Notes: generated from the letters alone by a model not told the origin. 64,000 nt of DNA from an uncultured Lachnospiraceae bacterium (GCA_946558695.1 CAMNTQ010000006.1:1-64000), one strand, 5' to 3'. Numbered from the stretch's first letter, positions 17,526 through 27,494 are shown. Program-made: numbers and translations.

Positions 17526-19712
17526 TCAAATTGCTTCCATATGAAACTGGAAAGAACTATATTCCGGTACTTCTCTCGGTATCGGAAGTCCGGCATTCAT
17601 CAGCGCAGAGCCGGAAAGAGTATACTGCCCGCCATTGATCGAATACATAGTGTCTGCGTGAAGCCCCTTTGCGCGAATGTATTCCTGGGGGCCGTTGCAG
17701 GTCAGGTTTGTAACGACTACGCTTAAGAGAGACTCTTTTTTGTCTTTTGTTACATGCTGCCACGCGGTCATATTGCCTGTCTCAAAGGGATTGCTCAAGC
17801 GATAGTAATCGCCTTTGAAGATAATGTGGTAATATCTTCGGAACAAATCGCTTTGCTCCCGGCAGAGCTGCCGTTCTTCTTTTGACAGATGTGTTGCATC
17901 CAGCTCGTATCCGAAGGTGCCTCCCATAGCTACAACAGCTTTTGTCTTTAGCGGAACCAGTTTTCCGCTGTCTGAGATGTGCGCGCCCATACAAGAGGGC
18001 GGATAGACAAAGGATGTTCCATAGTGAAGCTTTAAGCGGTCGATGGGGTGGTTATTGTCGCTGACCCAGTATTGCGGATAGTAATGGAGCATAGCTGCGT
18101 CAAATCGTCCGCCGCCTCCGCTGCACCCTTCAAAAAGAATGTCGGGGTGGGTTTTTATGATGGCATCCATTGTACGGTAAAGTCCTAAAATATAACGGTG
18201 GTATACTTCGCCCTGACGCTCGGAAGGCAGTACATTTGACCATATATCAGTGATAGAACGGTTGATGTCCCATTTTACATAGTATATATTGGCATCGTCT
18301 AAGATAGCGTTAACCTTTTCAATCAGATAGTCCTGCACATCTTTACGTCCCATATCAAGGGCGATCTGGTTGCGGCTTCTCACCGCCGGGCGTCCCGGAA
18401 TCTGCATAGCCCATTCCGGGTGCTTTCGGTATAGATCGCTATCCTCAGACACCATCTCCGGCTCAAACCAGATGCCGAACTTCATTCCTAAGTCGTTGAT
18501 CTGCTCCACAAGCGCGTGGAGACCGCACTTAATCTTACTCTCATTGACCACCCAGTCGCCGAGACCGCTGTTGTCATCATCGCGTTTTCCGAACCATCCG
18601 TCGTCCATAACAAGAAGTTCTACACCCATGTTTTTGGCGGCTTTCGCAATGTCTACCAGTTTTTTGTCGTCAAAATCCATAAAGGCGGCTTCCCAGCTAT
18701 TGATGAGTACAGGACGTTCCACCTTTGTCACAAATTTACTCCTGCAGAGGTTTGTGCGGTAAAAGTCATGGTACAGATGGGACAATCCGGTAAGTCCGTG
18801 TTCCGTAAAGGCCATCACAACTTCCGGACATTCAAAGACTTCCCCGGGCTTCACTTCATAGACAAACTGTTTTGGGTGGATGCCCATTACAAAGCGAAGC
18901 TGATCGTACTGGTCAAGCTCTGCTTCGGCAAGAAAATTGCCGCTGTACATCAGGGAAAATCCATAGCATTTTCCGAAGTCCTCTGTGGTATTTCTGTCAC
19001 AAAGAATCACAAAGGGATTCTGCTGATGGCTGGAAGAGCCGCGCACGCTGCTGATGATGTGGATATGGTGCGTCATAGGCTGGCGCTCTACCTGCCGTTC
19101 CTGTCCGTACCGTCCCGGAAGACTGATCAAATCCATGCCGGAGCCGTTTAAAAAGTCCAGACAGAGAGACATGATTTTTTTCAAATGAATGGATGCCTTC
19201 CCGTTATTTTTTACTTTCACAGCTCTTGTGATAATGTCGGCCTCCTCAAATACGCTGTAGAGCAGGATCACATCGACGCCGCTGATGGTATCAGAAAGAG
19301 TTATTTCCAGAGTCTGAACGGTGTCCTCTTCATTTGCAAAAACAGTGGGAAGAGTGTTCAGAGAATATTTCCCTCCGGTAATAGAATAATGGGACGCTTT
19401 GCCGCTGAATGAGTAACTACCGTCACCGTTTACTACTTCAATACTTGTCGTGCGGAAATCTCCTTGCTGCTGGGTGGAAAATTCCTGCGGCTGCGCATCC
19501 AGAGAAAAGGTGCGTTCGTCTCGGGATTCGTAAGGATTGCCGGAAAAACCACGGTCATACTGCATGATCTGGTAACTTAAGTCCGCATCGTGCAGTGCGG
19601 GGCCGTAATAGAGGTGAAACAGGTAATCAAGATTCCCGATCTTCATCTGATAAGATGAGTTTTTCGTATGTAAAGAAAAGGTGCCGTTTTTCTTGTTGTA
19701 AACAATTCCCAT
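17526..19712 (-). CDS. Alpha-galactosidase, GH36
   Basis: This 728-residue enzyme matches GH36 alpha-galactosidases in length and motifs: the N-terminal beta-supersandwich, then the barrel with LLVMDDGWFG, the nucleophile motif KWDINRS (Asp482), EGCSGGGGRFD and the acid/base motif YWVSDNN (Asp552). No signal peptide is seen, so it should cleave raffinose-family sugars or melibiose inside the cell. AAGGAGG lies 11 bases before the ATG. No transporter or regulator for these sugars is adjacent. Confidence 0.95.
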   Translation of the reverse strand: MGIVYNKKNGTFSLHTKNSSYQMKIGNLDYLFHLYYGPALHDADLSYQIMQYDRGFSGNPYESRDERTFSLDAQPQEFSTQQQGDFRTTSIEVVNGDGSYSFSGKASHYSITGGKYSLNTLPTVFANEEDTVQTLEITLSDTISGVDVILLYSVFEEADIITRAVKVKNNGKASIHLKKIMSLCLDFLNGSGMDLISLPGRYGQERQVERQPMTHHIHIISSVRGSSSHQQNPFVILCDRNTTEDFGKCYGFSLMYSGNFLAEAELDQYDQLRFVMGIHPKQFVYEVKPGEVFECPEVVMAFTEHGLTGLSHLYHDFYRTNLCRSKFVTKVERPVLINSWEAAFMDFDDKKLVDIAKAAKNMGVELLVMDDGWFGKRDDDNSGLGDWVVNESKIKCGLHALVEQINDLGMKFGIWFEPEMVSEDSDLYRKHPEWAMQIPGRPAVRSRNQIALDMGRKDVQDYLIEKVNAILDDANIYYVKWDINRSITDIWSNVLPSERQGEVYHRYILGLYRTMDAIIKTHPDILFEGCSGGGGRFDAAMLHYYPQYWVSDNNHPIDRLKLHYGTSFVYPPSCMGAHISDSGKLVPLKTKAVVAMGGTFGYELDATHLSKEERQLCREQSDLFRRYYHIIFKGDYYRLSNPFETGNMTAWQHVTKDKKESLLSVVVTNLTCNGPQEYIRAKGLHADTMYSINGGQYTLSGSALMNAGLPIPREVPEYSSFQFHMEAI

Positions 19713-19745
19713 GAATGAGTGCCTCCTTGTTATGCTAATAAAAAA

Positions 19746-19754
19746 ATTATACCA
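19746..19754 (-). promoter_or_regulatory. Extended -10 promoter of the alpha-galactosidase gene
   Basis: The minus strand reads TGGTATAAT, a perfect -10 box with TGn extension, 33 bases before the start codon. The rest of the divergent 19713-19943 region shows no other clear site. Confidence 0.5.
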
Positions 19755-19943
19755 TATTTAGGCAAAAGAATATTTATTCAGAATGTCAGAAAAAAAGCGG
19801 GAACTATAGTGCATAATAACATGAGAAAAGAATGTTCGTGAAATGGCGCGGAAAAAGTTGCACTACCATCAAAAATGTGGTAACCTTGTAAACAAATGTT
19901 TGGTGCGCTTATTTGACATTATGTATAGAAGGAGTTGTGTGAT

Positions 19944-20585
19944 ATGCGAAAGAAGGAGCGGGCGCTTGAGATCATTGAGCGGCTGAAAAAGGAATATCCG
20001 GATGCAGGGTGTACACTGGATTATAATGAAGCATGGAAGCTTCTTGTCAGCGTGAGACTTGCGGCGCAGTGTACGGATGCAAGGGTAAATGTGGTAGTTG
20101 AAGGGCTTTATGAAAAGTATCCGGACATTGATGCACTTGCGGCGGCAGATGCGGCGGATATCGAGGCAATCGTAAGACCTTGCGGACTTGGAAAAAGCAA
20201 AGCAAGAGATATAAGCGCATGTATGAGGATGCTGAAGGAGGAATATGGCGGCAGAGTACCGGATGATTTTGATGCTCTTTTAAAACTGCCCGGCGTGGGA
20301 AGGAAGAGCGCAAATCTGATCATGGGGGATGTATTCGGGAAGCCGGCAATCGTGACGGATACTCACTGTATCCGGCTTGTGAACCGCATGGGGCTTGTAG
20401 ATGGCATCAAAGAGCCGAAAAAAGTAGAGATGGCGCTCTGGAAGATCATACCTCCAGAGGAGGGAAGCGATTTTTGCCATAGACTGGTATATCACGGAAG
20501 AGATGTCTGTACAGCAAGGACGAAGCCTTACTGCGATAAATGCTGCCTTGCGGATATCTGTAAGAAGGCCGGTGTCGGACAGTGA
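19944..20585 (+). CDS. nth: Endonuclease III
   Basis: This 213-residue DNA glycosylase/AP lyase removes oxidised pyrimidines. The helix-hairpin-helix LKLPGVGRKSANLI holds the catalytic Lys, VTDTHCIRL the catalytic Asp, and the C-terminal Cys set (CTARTKPYC then DKC and CLADIC) binds a [4Fe-4S] cluster. The first cluster spacing is C-X7-C, one longer than in E. coli. The ATG at 19944 is chosen because AAGGAG lies 9 bases upstream; the TTG three codons earlier is too close to it. The next gene, recQ, starts one base after the stop. Confidence 0.94.
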   Translation: MRKKERALEIIERLKKEYPDAGCTLDYNEAWKLLVSVRLAAQCTDARVNVVVEGLYEKYPDIDALAAADAADIEAIVRPCGLGKSKARDISACMRMLKEEYGGRVPDDFDALLKLPGVGRKSANLIMGDVFGKPAIVTDTHCIRLVNRMGLVDGIKEPKKVEMALWKIIPPEEGSDFCHRLVYHGRDVCTARTKPYCDKCCLADICKKAGVGQ

Positions 20586-20586
20586 C

Positions 20587-22458
20587 ATGGAGATAAGAAG
20601 AGCGAAACAGGTTTTAAAACAGTATTTTGGTTATGAAGATTTCAGGGAAGGGCAGTCAAAACTGGTCGAGGCAGTTCTTAAAGGAAGGGATGTTTTGGGA
20701 ATCATGCCGACAGGCGCAGGAAAATCCATTTGTTTTCAGGTCCCGGCGCTTATGGCGGAGGGGATCACGCTTGTCATATCTCCGCTGATTTCCCTTATGA
20801 AGGATCAGGTGAGCGCCCTCAATCAGGCGGGCGTCCATGCGGCATATCTTAACAGCTCTCTGACGCAGGGGCAATATGTAAAAGCGCTTAAGTTCGCGAA
20901 GGAAGGCAGGTACAAGATCATCTATGTTGCACCGGAGCGGCTTGCAACAGAAGGATTTCTTGATTTTGCACGAAACAGCGGAATCAGGATATCCTTTATT
21001 GCAGTAGATGAGGCTCACTGCGTATCTCAATGGGGACAGGACTTCCGGCCGGGGTATCTCAAAATTGCTGAATTTATTCGGAAATTGCCGCATAGACCGG
21101 TCGTCAGTGCATATACTGCTACTGCGACAGAAGAAGTCCGGGGAGATATTATAGAGCTTTTAAAGCTTCGTGATCCTTTTGTGACAGTGACAGGATTTGA
21201 TCGGAATAACCTGTATTTTGCTGTAAAGAAGCCGGTAGATAAATATAAAGATCTTGTTACATATCTGCGTGATAAGGAAAAGGAACTCTCTGGCTGCAGC
21301 GGAATCATATACTGCCTTACAAGAAAAAGCGTGGAGGATATCTGTTATCAGTTGCGGCTGGATGGATTTTCAGTTACACGCTATCATGCCGGGCTTACGG
21401 ATGAGGAGAGACGTAAGAATCAGGATGATTTTATCTATGACAGGTATCAGATCATGGTGGCGACCAATGCCTTTGGGATGGGAATCGACAAGTCGGATGT
21501 CCGGTTTGTCATTCATTATAATATGCCGAAGAATATGGAAAGTTATTATCAAGAGGCGGGGCGCGCAGGGAGGGACGGCGCACCTGCGGAATGTATCCTC
21601 TATTATGAGCCGTCGGACGTACGAATGAACCAGATGTTTATCGGAAATAATGAGAATAATGAGATGCTTGACGAGACGGCAAAGGCGCTGATTACGCAGA
21701 GGGATCACTGGCGGCTTTCGCAGATGACATTCTACTGTTTTACATCGGAGTGCTTAAGACAGTACATTTTGAGATATTTTGGGGAGGAGGCATCCGGGTA
21801 CTGCGGAAATTGTTTTAATTGCCTGACACAGTTTGAGCAGATAGATATATCTAAGGAAGTGACGGCGATCATCCGGTGTGTAAGAGAGAACTGGACTGCC
21901 TACGGGATCTCGACAATTATTGATATCCTGAGAGGTGCAAAGAACCAGAGGATTTTGAGTAAAAATCTGGATCAGAATTCTCAGTATGGAACGCTGAGTA
22001 CACAGTCCGTGACCAGACTCCGGCAGATCATACAAGAAATGCTGTATCAAGGATACCTAGAGCTTTCAGGAGAAAAGTATCCGGTGATCCGGTTGGCCGA
22101 AGGTGCGAAGAAGCTGGCCGATTCTGAGACCGCGCCGATGATACTTAAACTTCCGAAGGAACAGGAGAAGAGAGAAAGTGCAGGAAGTATCAAAAAAGGA
22201 AAGAGAAGAAGGGCCGGAGCGGCATCTGCGCTCAGGGAACAGGATCTGGAACTTTTCGAGGAACTTCGGGCAGTGCGTAAAGAGATCGCCGCACAAGAAA
22301 AAGTACCGCCGTATATTATATTTTCCGACAAGACTTTGGTACTCATGTGTCTTGTCAGACCGAAAAATGCTGCCGATATGCTTAAAATCAGCGGAGTCGG
22401 AGAGTACAAGGTACAAAAATATGCGGAAAAATTTCTGACGGCAATCCTGCGGCAGTAA
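20587..22458 (+). CDS. recQ: ATP-dependent DNA helicase RecQ
   Basis: This 623-residue helicase unwinds DNA 3-prime to 5-prime in recombination and fork repair. Domains run in order: helicase core with MPTGAGKS (Walker A) and DEAHCVSQWG, helicase C-terminal half with GRAGRDG, the zinc-binding YCGNCFNC near residue 435, a winged helix, and a C-terminal HRDC domain. The ATG at 20587 gives the family start MEIRRAKQVLKQYFG and follows the nth stop by one base, so translation is probably coupled; no strong ribosome site is seen. Confidence 0.95.
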   Translation: MEIRRAKQVLKQYFGYEDFREGQSKLVEAVLKGRDVLGIMPTGAGKSICFQVPALMAEGITLVISPLISLMKDQVSALNQAGVHAAYLNSSLTQGQYVKALKFAKEGRYKIIYVAPERLATEGFLDFARNSGIRISFIAVDEAHCVSQWGQDFRPGYLKIAEFIRKLPHRPVVSAYTATATEEVRGDIIELLKLRDPFVTVTGFDRNNLYFAVKKPVDKYKDLVTYLRDKEKELSGCSGIIYCLTRKSVEDICYQLRLDGFSVTRYHAGLTDEERRKNQDDFIYDRYQIMVATNAFGMGIDKSDVRFVIHYNMPKNMESYYQEAGRAGRDGAPAECILYYEPSDVRMNQMFIGNNENNEMLDETAKALITQRDHWRLSQMTFYCFTSECLRQYILRYFGEEASGYCGNCFNCLTQFEQIDISKEVTAIIRCVRENWTAYGISTIIDILRGAKNQRILSKNLDQNSQYGTLSTQSVTRLRQIIQEMLYQGYLELSGEKYPVIRLAEGAKKLADSETAPMILKLPKEQEKRESAGSIKKGKRRRAGAASALREQDLELFEELRAVRKEIAAQEKVPPYIIFSDKTLVLMCLVRPKNAADMLKISGVGEYKVQKYAEKFLTAILRQ

Positions 22459-22552
22459 GAGAAAAGATGATTCAGAGATTGTAAATAATCAGGAAAGTGA
22501 CGGTTCGGGAATTAGTTTAGACAGTAATATAGCAGGAGGCAGAATAGAAAGT

Positions 22553-23434
22553 ATGGCAAATAATGAAAAGCAGATCGCGATGCGGGTGTCAGTAGTCAGC
22601 GTAACAGTTAATATACTGTTGTCTGTGTTAAAGCTGGCGGCGGGGATCATCGCACATTCGGGAGCAATGGTTTCGGACGCAGTGCATTCGGCATCAGATG
22701 TATTCAGCACATTTGTAGTCATGATTGGGGTACATATGGCAAGCAAGGAGGCGGATGAAGAACATCCTTACGGGCATGAGCGGATGGAATGTGTAGCGGC
22801 GATCGTGCTGTCCGCAGTTTTGTTCGCTACAGGTCTGGCGATTGGGTACAATGGATTGAATCAGCTTTTAGGAGGCGGTTATAAAGATATAAAGATGCCG
22901 GGAGTTCTCGCTCTTGCGGCAGCTGTCATCTCAATTGCTGTAAAGGAGTGGATGTACTGGTATACAGTTATTGCGGCAAAGAAGATTAATTCCGGGGCGC
23001 TTAAGGCCGACGCATGGCATCACCGCTCCGATGCATTGTCTTCCGTGGGAGCATTATTCGGTATTGCAGGAGCGCGGATGGGATATCCGTTTCTTGACTG
23101 TGCTGCCAGTGTGGTGATCTGTGCGTTTGTTATCAAGGCTGCATATGATATTTTTAAAGATGCTGTTGATAAGATGCTGGATAAGGCGTGCGATAAAGAT
23201 ACGGTAAAAAAATTGCGGAAAATAATATTGAATCAGACAGGAGTTCTTGGAATCAGTAAATTGACAACACGGATTTTCGGGTCAAAGATCTATGTGGATG
23301 TGGAGATAGAGGCGGATGGGAATATTCCGCTGAGAAAAGCCCATGATATAGCGGAACATGTTCATCATGCTATAGAGAGGGAGGAAAGAAACGTAAAGCA
23401 CTGCATGGTACATGTGAATCCGAAGCGGGTGTGA
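22553..23434 (+). CDS. Cation diffusion facilitator transporter
   Basis: This 293-residue CDF transporter probably exports zinc, iron or manganese. Six hydrophobic segments carry the metal motifs SDAVHSASD in TM2 and DAWHHRSDALSS in TM5, and a cytoplasmic C-terminal ferredoxin-like domain ends with VHVNP. The Asp/His pattern resembles zinc and iron transporters. AGGAGG lies about 13 bases before the ATG, a rather long spacing. It follows recQ by about 95 bases and ends at a strong terminator. Confidence 0.92.
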   Translation: MANNEKQIAMRVSVVSVTVNILLSVLKLAAGIIAHSGAMVSDAVHSASDVFSTFVVMIGVHMASKEADEEHPYGHERMECVAAIVLSAVLFATGLAIGYNGLNQLLGGGYKDIKMPGVLALAAAVISIAVKEWMYWYTVIAAKKINSGALKADAWHHRSDALSSVGALFGIAGARMGYPFLDCAASVVICAFVIKAAYDIFKDAVDKMLDKACDKDTVKKLRKIILNQTGVLGISKLTTRIFGSKIYVDVEIEADGNIPLRKAHDIAEHVHHAIEREERNVKHCMVHVNPKRV

Positions 23435-23440
23435 TGTTTT

Positions 23441-23467
23441 GATGCGGGCGCGTTCGGCGCCCGCATC
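23441..23467 (+). terminator. Strong intrinsic terminator after the CDF gene
   Basis: An 11-bp GC-rich perfect stem (GATGCGGGCGC) with a 5-base loop is followed by TTTTAT. Confidence 0.85.
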
Positions 23468-23469
23468 TT

Positions 23470-24213
23470 TTATACGGTTGTATACATGTCAATCACTTGT
23501 CCTGTCATTTCTGCCGGCGAATCTGCAAGGAGATAGATAATTCCTTTTGCGACGGAATCCGAACTGCCCATAACGGCGTCATCCTGTCCTACGTTATGAT
23601 TATAAGTACGCTGTCCCGGGGTATCCACGATTCCAGGAGCCACAGCGTTTGCCTTGATGCCGTACTCCCGCGTCTGGATTGCAGTAGTTTTTGTGAGGGT
23701 TACAATGCCTGCTTTTGCTACGGCATACCCTCCCATCTGGGAAGCGATTCTGCCCATGCGGGAGGAGACGCTTACGATATCGCCGCTTCTTTGTTTGATC
23801 ATAACTGGAACGATTTTGTTAATGCAAAGAAAAGGGATTTTCAGGTTTGTCTTAAGAATCTGATCCCACTGCGCTTCTGTCCATTCCCAGATTTTGATTG
23901 CCTGCTGTCCGACACTGTCGTAAATTTCAGATGGATAGCCTCCGGCATTATTTACCAGGATATCGATACGCCCGAATTGCTTTACTACTGTATCAACCAT
24001 AGACTGTACTTGGTCGATGTCTGTCAAGTCACGGGAGAGAGAGACCGCTGCTCCGCCTTCTTTCTTTATTAAAGAGACTGTCTCGTCAAGATCCGGCTGG
24101 GTCCTTGCGACAGCTACGACAGTTGCGCCTTCCGCAGCAATTGCCAGTGCGGTGTCTCTGCCGATTCCTCTGCCGGCGCCGGTAACGATTGCAATTTTTC
24201 CTTCGAGTTTCAT
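23470..24213 (-). CDS. Short-chain dehydrogenase/reductase
   Basis: This 247-residue classical SDR has the NAD(P) motif TGAGRGIG near residue 11, NNAGG near residue 90, a catalytic Ser in VSVSSRMG and the YAVAK motif near residue 160. The Ala residue in place of Asp at the end of beta-2 (VAVARTQ) hints at NADP use, as in FabG-like enzymes. It lies after aroF and aroB in one direction and is the last gene of that group, but a role in aromatic synthesis is not supported by the sequence. GGAGG precedes the ATG. The substrate is unknown. Confidence 0.85.
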   Translation of the reverse strand: MKLEGKIAIVTGAGRGIGRDTALAIAAEGATVVAVARTQPDLDETVSLIKKEGGAAVSLSRDLTDIDQVQSMVDTVVKQFGRIDILVNNAGGYPSEIYDSVGQQAIKIWEWTEAQWDQILKTNLKIPFLCINKIVPVMIKQRSGDIVSVSSRMGRIASQMGGYAVAKAGIVTLTKTTAIQTREYGIKANAVAPGIVDTPGQRTYNHNVGQDDAVMGSSDSVAKGIIYLLADSPAEMTGQVIDMYTTV

Positions 24214-24251
24214 GTGTTCATTCCTCCAATTATAAGTAACTGCTCCGCTTT

Positions 24252-25316
24252 TTATATGATCAAGTCGTTATACTTCTCAAAAAAGTCTATGGAAGTCGGA
24301 TGTACGTAACTGTCTCCGATGTTGTGCAAAAGTACGATGTTCAGATGACCGCCGAGATTTTTTTTGTCCAGCTTAATGGCTTCGGTCAGTGCATTCATAG
24401 GAAGATTACATTCAGAAGGAAGACCATAGGTTTCCAGTACATCTAAAATACGCGCGGCGACTCCCTTTTGCGTAAGTCCTTTCATCTGCGCAAGGAGACT
24501 GATCTGGTACATACCGATGGCTACGGCCTCGCCGTGGCTTTCGCGGCTGTACTGAAAATATTGTTCTATGGTGTGTCCCAGTGTATGTCCGAAATTTAAA
24601 AGCATCCGTTCTCCCGTATCAAACTCATCGTGTTCGACAATGACTCTTTTAATATCTACACAGCGCTTTATGATAGTTTCAAGCTGATCTCTTAATGAAT
24701 CAAAGGAGCCGTGTTTTTCCAGTGTTAGAAACAGTTCGTTATCTCTGATACAGCCGTACTTAATAACTTCACCCATACCATCGTTGATATAGCGTTTGTT
24801 TAAGGTGCTTAGTACAAACGGATCGATCAGCACGACGGACGGTTGGTAGAAAGCTCCTACAAGATTCTTGCCTTCCGGAAGGTCAACGGCTACCTTGCCT
24901 CCTACAGAGGAATCTACCTGCGCTAAAAGGGAAGTCGGAATCTGGATAAATTTTATACCGCGAAGAAAGCTTGCAGCGGCAAATCCTGCAAGATCACCGA
25001 TAACGCCGCCGCCCAGTGCGATGACGGCATCGCTTCTGGAAATCTTTGCTTTCAGCATGGCGCTGTAGATTTCCGGAAGAGAGCGGAAGCTTTTGGAGGC
25101 TTCGCCGTGAGGCAGTATGAGATGATGACACTCGTATGAGCTGCAAAGATTCTTTTCTAAAATATCTCCGTATAGCGGGTATACATTATCATCAGACACG
25201 ATCATGATCCGTTTCCCTGAGAATGTCTCTGCGATGATATCGCCGGCCTTTCTAAGTATGTAATTTTCGATATAGATCGGATAGCTGTTTTTTTCTAAAT
25301 TTACAGTTAATTTCAT
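24252..25316 (-). CDS. aroB: 3-dehydroquinate synthase
   Basis: This 354-residue enzyme turns DAHP into 3-dehydroquinate, step two of the shikimate pathway. Family signatures are ALGGGVIGDLAGFAA, IPTSLLAQVDSSVGGKVAVDLP, GMGEVIKYG and the metal-binding NFGHTLGHTIE. GGAG lies 6 bases before the ATG. It follows the DAHP synthase gene by 46 bases, so the first two shikimate steps share a transcript. Confidence 0.96.
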   Translation of the reverse strand: MKLTVNLEKNSYPIYIENYILRKAGDIIAETFSGKRIMIVSDDNVYPLYGDILEKNLCSSYECHHLILPHGEASKSFRSLPEIYSAMLKAKISRSDAVIALGGGVIGDLAGFAAASFLRGIKFIQIPTSLLAQVDSSVGGKVAVDLPEGKNLVGAFYQPSVVLIDPFVLSTLNKRYINDGMGEVIKYGCIRDNELFLTLEKHGSFDSLRDQLETIIKRCVDIKRVIVEHDEFDTGERMLLNFGHTLGHTIEQYFQYSRESHGEAVAIGMYQISLLAQMKGLTQKGVAARILDVLETYGLPSECNLPMNALTEAIKLDKKNLGGHLNIVLLHNIGDSYVHPTSIDFFEKYNDLII

Positions 25317-25362
25317 TCTATTCTCCGTAATGGCGCGGGCTTGTGCGGCGCCGAGATTATTA

Positions 25363-26379
25363 TTATGTAAGTGTCTTGCCTAAAACTTTGGCAATCTGTG
25401 CGACGTCCTGAATCAGCTCGTCATATTTTTCGGGCTTTAAAGACTGTGCGCCGTCGCATAATGCGCATTCCGGATTGTTGTGTACTTCTATCATCAGGCC
25501 GTCCGCGCCTGCAGCTACAGCGGCTCTTGACATAGAATCAACCAGCCACCATTTTCCTCCTGCATGGCTTGGATCAACGATCACCGGAAGATGGGTCAGT
25601 CTCTTAAGTACCGGAATACTTTGAAGATCCAGCGTATTTCTCGTATAACTTTCAAATGTACGGATTCCCCGCTCGCATAGAATGACATTCTCATTGCCGG
25701 ACGCCATGATGTATTCCGCGGACATGATCCATTCTTCATAAGTAGCGTTAAGACCGCGTTTAAGGAGAATCGGGCGGTCAAGCTGTCCTAATTGCTTTAA
25801 AAGATCAAAATTCTGCATATTGCGCGCGCCTATCTGGATCAAGTCGACTTTTTCATTGAAAAGGTCCAGATGTTCCGGAGACATCAGTTCTGTTACGATA
25901 GGAAGACCTGTCTCCTCCCGGACTTCGCATAAGATATCTAAGCCCTGAAGGCCAAGCCCCTGAAAAGAATACGGGCTGGTTCTTGGCTTGAAGGCGCCGC
26001 CCCGCAGCAGATTCGCTCCGGAGGCTTTGGCGGCAAGAGCAATCTCAAGCACCTGCCCTGTGGATTCTACGGAACAGGGGCCGGCGATCATCGCCATGTT
26101 ATTGCCGCCTATTCTGACACCGGATACATCTATGATAGAATCTTCCGGATGAAACGCGCGGTTCGCGAGCTTATACGGTTCCTGCACGTGCATGACTTTA
26201 TCTACGGATGGATTGACTTCGAATAATTTTGCATCAATCCGGGTTGTATCGCCGATACAGCCGATGATCGTCATCTCGGAACCTTCTACAATATGGGTGT
26301 CTAGGCCCTTGCTTTTGATCAGATTAAGAACACGGTCAATTTCCTGTTGTTTTGTGCGTGGTTTTAGTACGATAATCAT
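25363..26379 (-). CDS. aroF: 3-deoxy-7-phosphoheptulonate synthase, type I-beta with N-terminal ferredoxin-like domain
   Basis: This 338-residue DAHP synthase condenses PEP and erythrose-4-phosphate. The N-terminal 70 residues form the ferredoxin-like regulatory domain known from Thermotoga-type enzymes, where tyrosine or phenylalanine binds. The barrel has MIAGPCSVES, LRGGAFKPRTSPY, ILLKRG and the C-terminal IVDPSHAGGK. GGAGG lies 8 bases before the ATG. A consensus promoter stands upstream. A leader of roughly 57 bases shows no obvious T-box or attenuator. Confidence 0.95.
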   Translation of the reverse strand: MIIVLKPRTKQQEIDRVLNLIKSKGLDTHIVEGSEMTIIGCIGDTTRIDAKLFEVNPSVDKVMHVQEPYKLANRAFHPEDSIIDVSGVRIGGNNMAMIAGPCSVESTGQVLEIALAAKASGANLLRGGAFKPRTSPYSFQGLGLQGLDILCEVREETGLPIVTELMSPEHLDLFNEKVDLIQIGARNMQNFDLLKQLGQLDRPILLKRGLNATYEEWIMSAEYIMASGNENVILCERGIRTFESYTRNTLDLQSIPVLKRLTHLPVIVDPSHAGGKWWLVDSMSRAAVAAGADGLMIEVHNNPECALCDGAQSLKPEKYDELIQDVAQIAKVLGKTLT

Positions 26380-26442
26380 AGTATCAATCCTCCATGGTCA
26401 CACTGTAAAATTTTAGCTGTTTAAAGTGCGAAAACCAAAAAT

Positions 26443-26471
26443 ATAGTACCGCTTTTAAATATGTTTGTCAA
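26443..26471 (-). promoter_or_regulatory. Consensus sigma-A promoter of aroF-aroB-SDR
   Basis: On the minus strand a perfect TTGACA and TACTAT are separated by 17 bases, 63 bases before the aroF start codon. It lies in the 98-base gap after the hydrolase gene. Confidence 0.8.
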
Positions 26472-26477
26472 CAATTT

Positions 26478-27494
26478 TCAGCCAAGAAACCTAAAAATTT
26501 TCGTCCAGTATTTTAATAATGTATCATATTTTGCGTTATAGATCTCGTGCTTACTGTCAGGGACTTTGATCAGCCAGGTAGGCGCCGTGTGATGCCGGTT
26601 GATTTTCTGGATGAACTGATATTGCGCCTTGCCGGATACGACATGATCGTTTTCTGCCTGAAATAGAAGCAGCGGGATATGAATCCGTTTCCATGCGGTA
26701 CGCATAAGAAAGCGATGGAGCTTCGCGGCGCTTAAAGTCCAGCGGTAGGTGCCGCAGGTATTCTGGAACAGCGGCTCGGTTCTTCGGATCGCCTGCTCAT
26801 AGTCAAAGCGCACTTGTGACACGGAGCTGCTTTGTTCAAAGTTCTCTGTGTCATCAAAGGGGTGTCCTCCCGGAAGATGGCGAATGGATTTCCCGAAAAG
26901 ACAGGCAATCCTGGCGGCAAGCGACGCAAAACTCCACGGCAGAGGACGGGTGTCCGGCCGAATCATAGGAGAGGTAAGGACTACTTTTTTGAACAGATTT
27001 GGGCTGGCAGCAACAGCGGCGGCAGCAATTCCGCCGCCCATGGAATGGCCGTACAGATAAATCGGAAGTGTTCCGCAGTCGGATTTTGCATGGTAAGCGA
27101 CGTTTAAGAGGTCTTCCACATATCTTTCGTACTTGTCAATATGGACTAGAAATAACTCATCGGCAAGACGGTAGCTTCGGCCGTGGCCGCAATGGTCGGG
27201 AATGTAGACATGATAGCCCATTTTCAGGAAGTAGTAGATAACTTCCCGGTATTTTTCGGAGTTTTCTGTATATCCGTGAGAGATGATTACGATGCCGCGG
27301 CACTTTTCTTCTGAGCAGCCGGAAGTGTATTTGGCGCAGTAGATCTTCTGCTTTGGATTATCCTCTCTTGCCAGCCAAAAGCCTTCTTTCCGGCTGTCAA
27401 GAAAAGGGAGGACGAGGCGGTCCATCTGAAATGCATATGTTTCGTCCTTTAAGATCAAAGTTTCTATTTTTTTCCGTAAAGTGTTCAATTCCAT
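26478..27494 (-). CDS. Alpha/beta hydrolase, monoacylglycerol lipase-like (Hydrolase_4)
   Basis: This 338-residue serine hydrolase has the lysophospholipase/monoglyceride-lipase look: GIVIISHGYTENSEKY, then YIPDHCGHGRS, the nucleophile elbow YGHSMGGG near residue 145, and the late Asp (QAENDHVV) and His (PDSKHEIYN) of the triad. No signal peptide. The start is set at the ATG 27494, with GGAGG just upstream; a longer frame adds 19 residues without a ribosome site. Substrate unknown; a lysophospholipid or acylglycerol is plausible from the family. Confidence 0.88.
   Translation of the reverse strand: MELNTLRKKIETLILKDETYAFQMDRLVLPFLDSRKEGFWLAREDNPKQKIYCAKYTSGCSEEKCRGIVIISHGYTENSEKYREVIYYFLKMGYHVYIPDHCGHGRSYRLADELFLVHIDKYERYVEDLLNVAYHAKSDCGTLPIYLYGHSMGGGIAAAAVAASPNLFKKVVLTSPMIRPDTRPLPWSFASLAARIACLFGKSIRHLPGGHPFDDTENFEQSSSVSQVRFDYEQAIRRTEPLFQNTCGTYRWTLSAAKLHRFLMRTAWKRIHIPLLLFQAENDHVVSGKAQYQFIQKINRHHTAPTWLIKVPDSKHEIYNAKYDTLLKYWTKIFRFLG

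Noticed and set aside
23470..24213. Hydroxysteroid dehydrogenase
   Set aside because: Gut Clostridia often carry such SDRs, but nothing beyond the general SDR motifs is visible and the neighbours are shikimate genes, so only the SDR family is called.
26380..26442. T-box or other riboswitch in the aroF leader
   Set aside because: The leader from the mapped-by-eye promoter is only about 57 bases and shows no T-box sequence or terminator stem.
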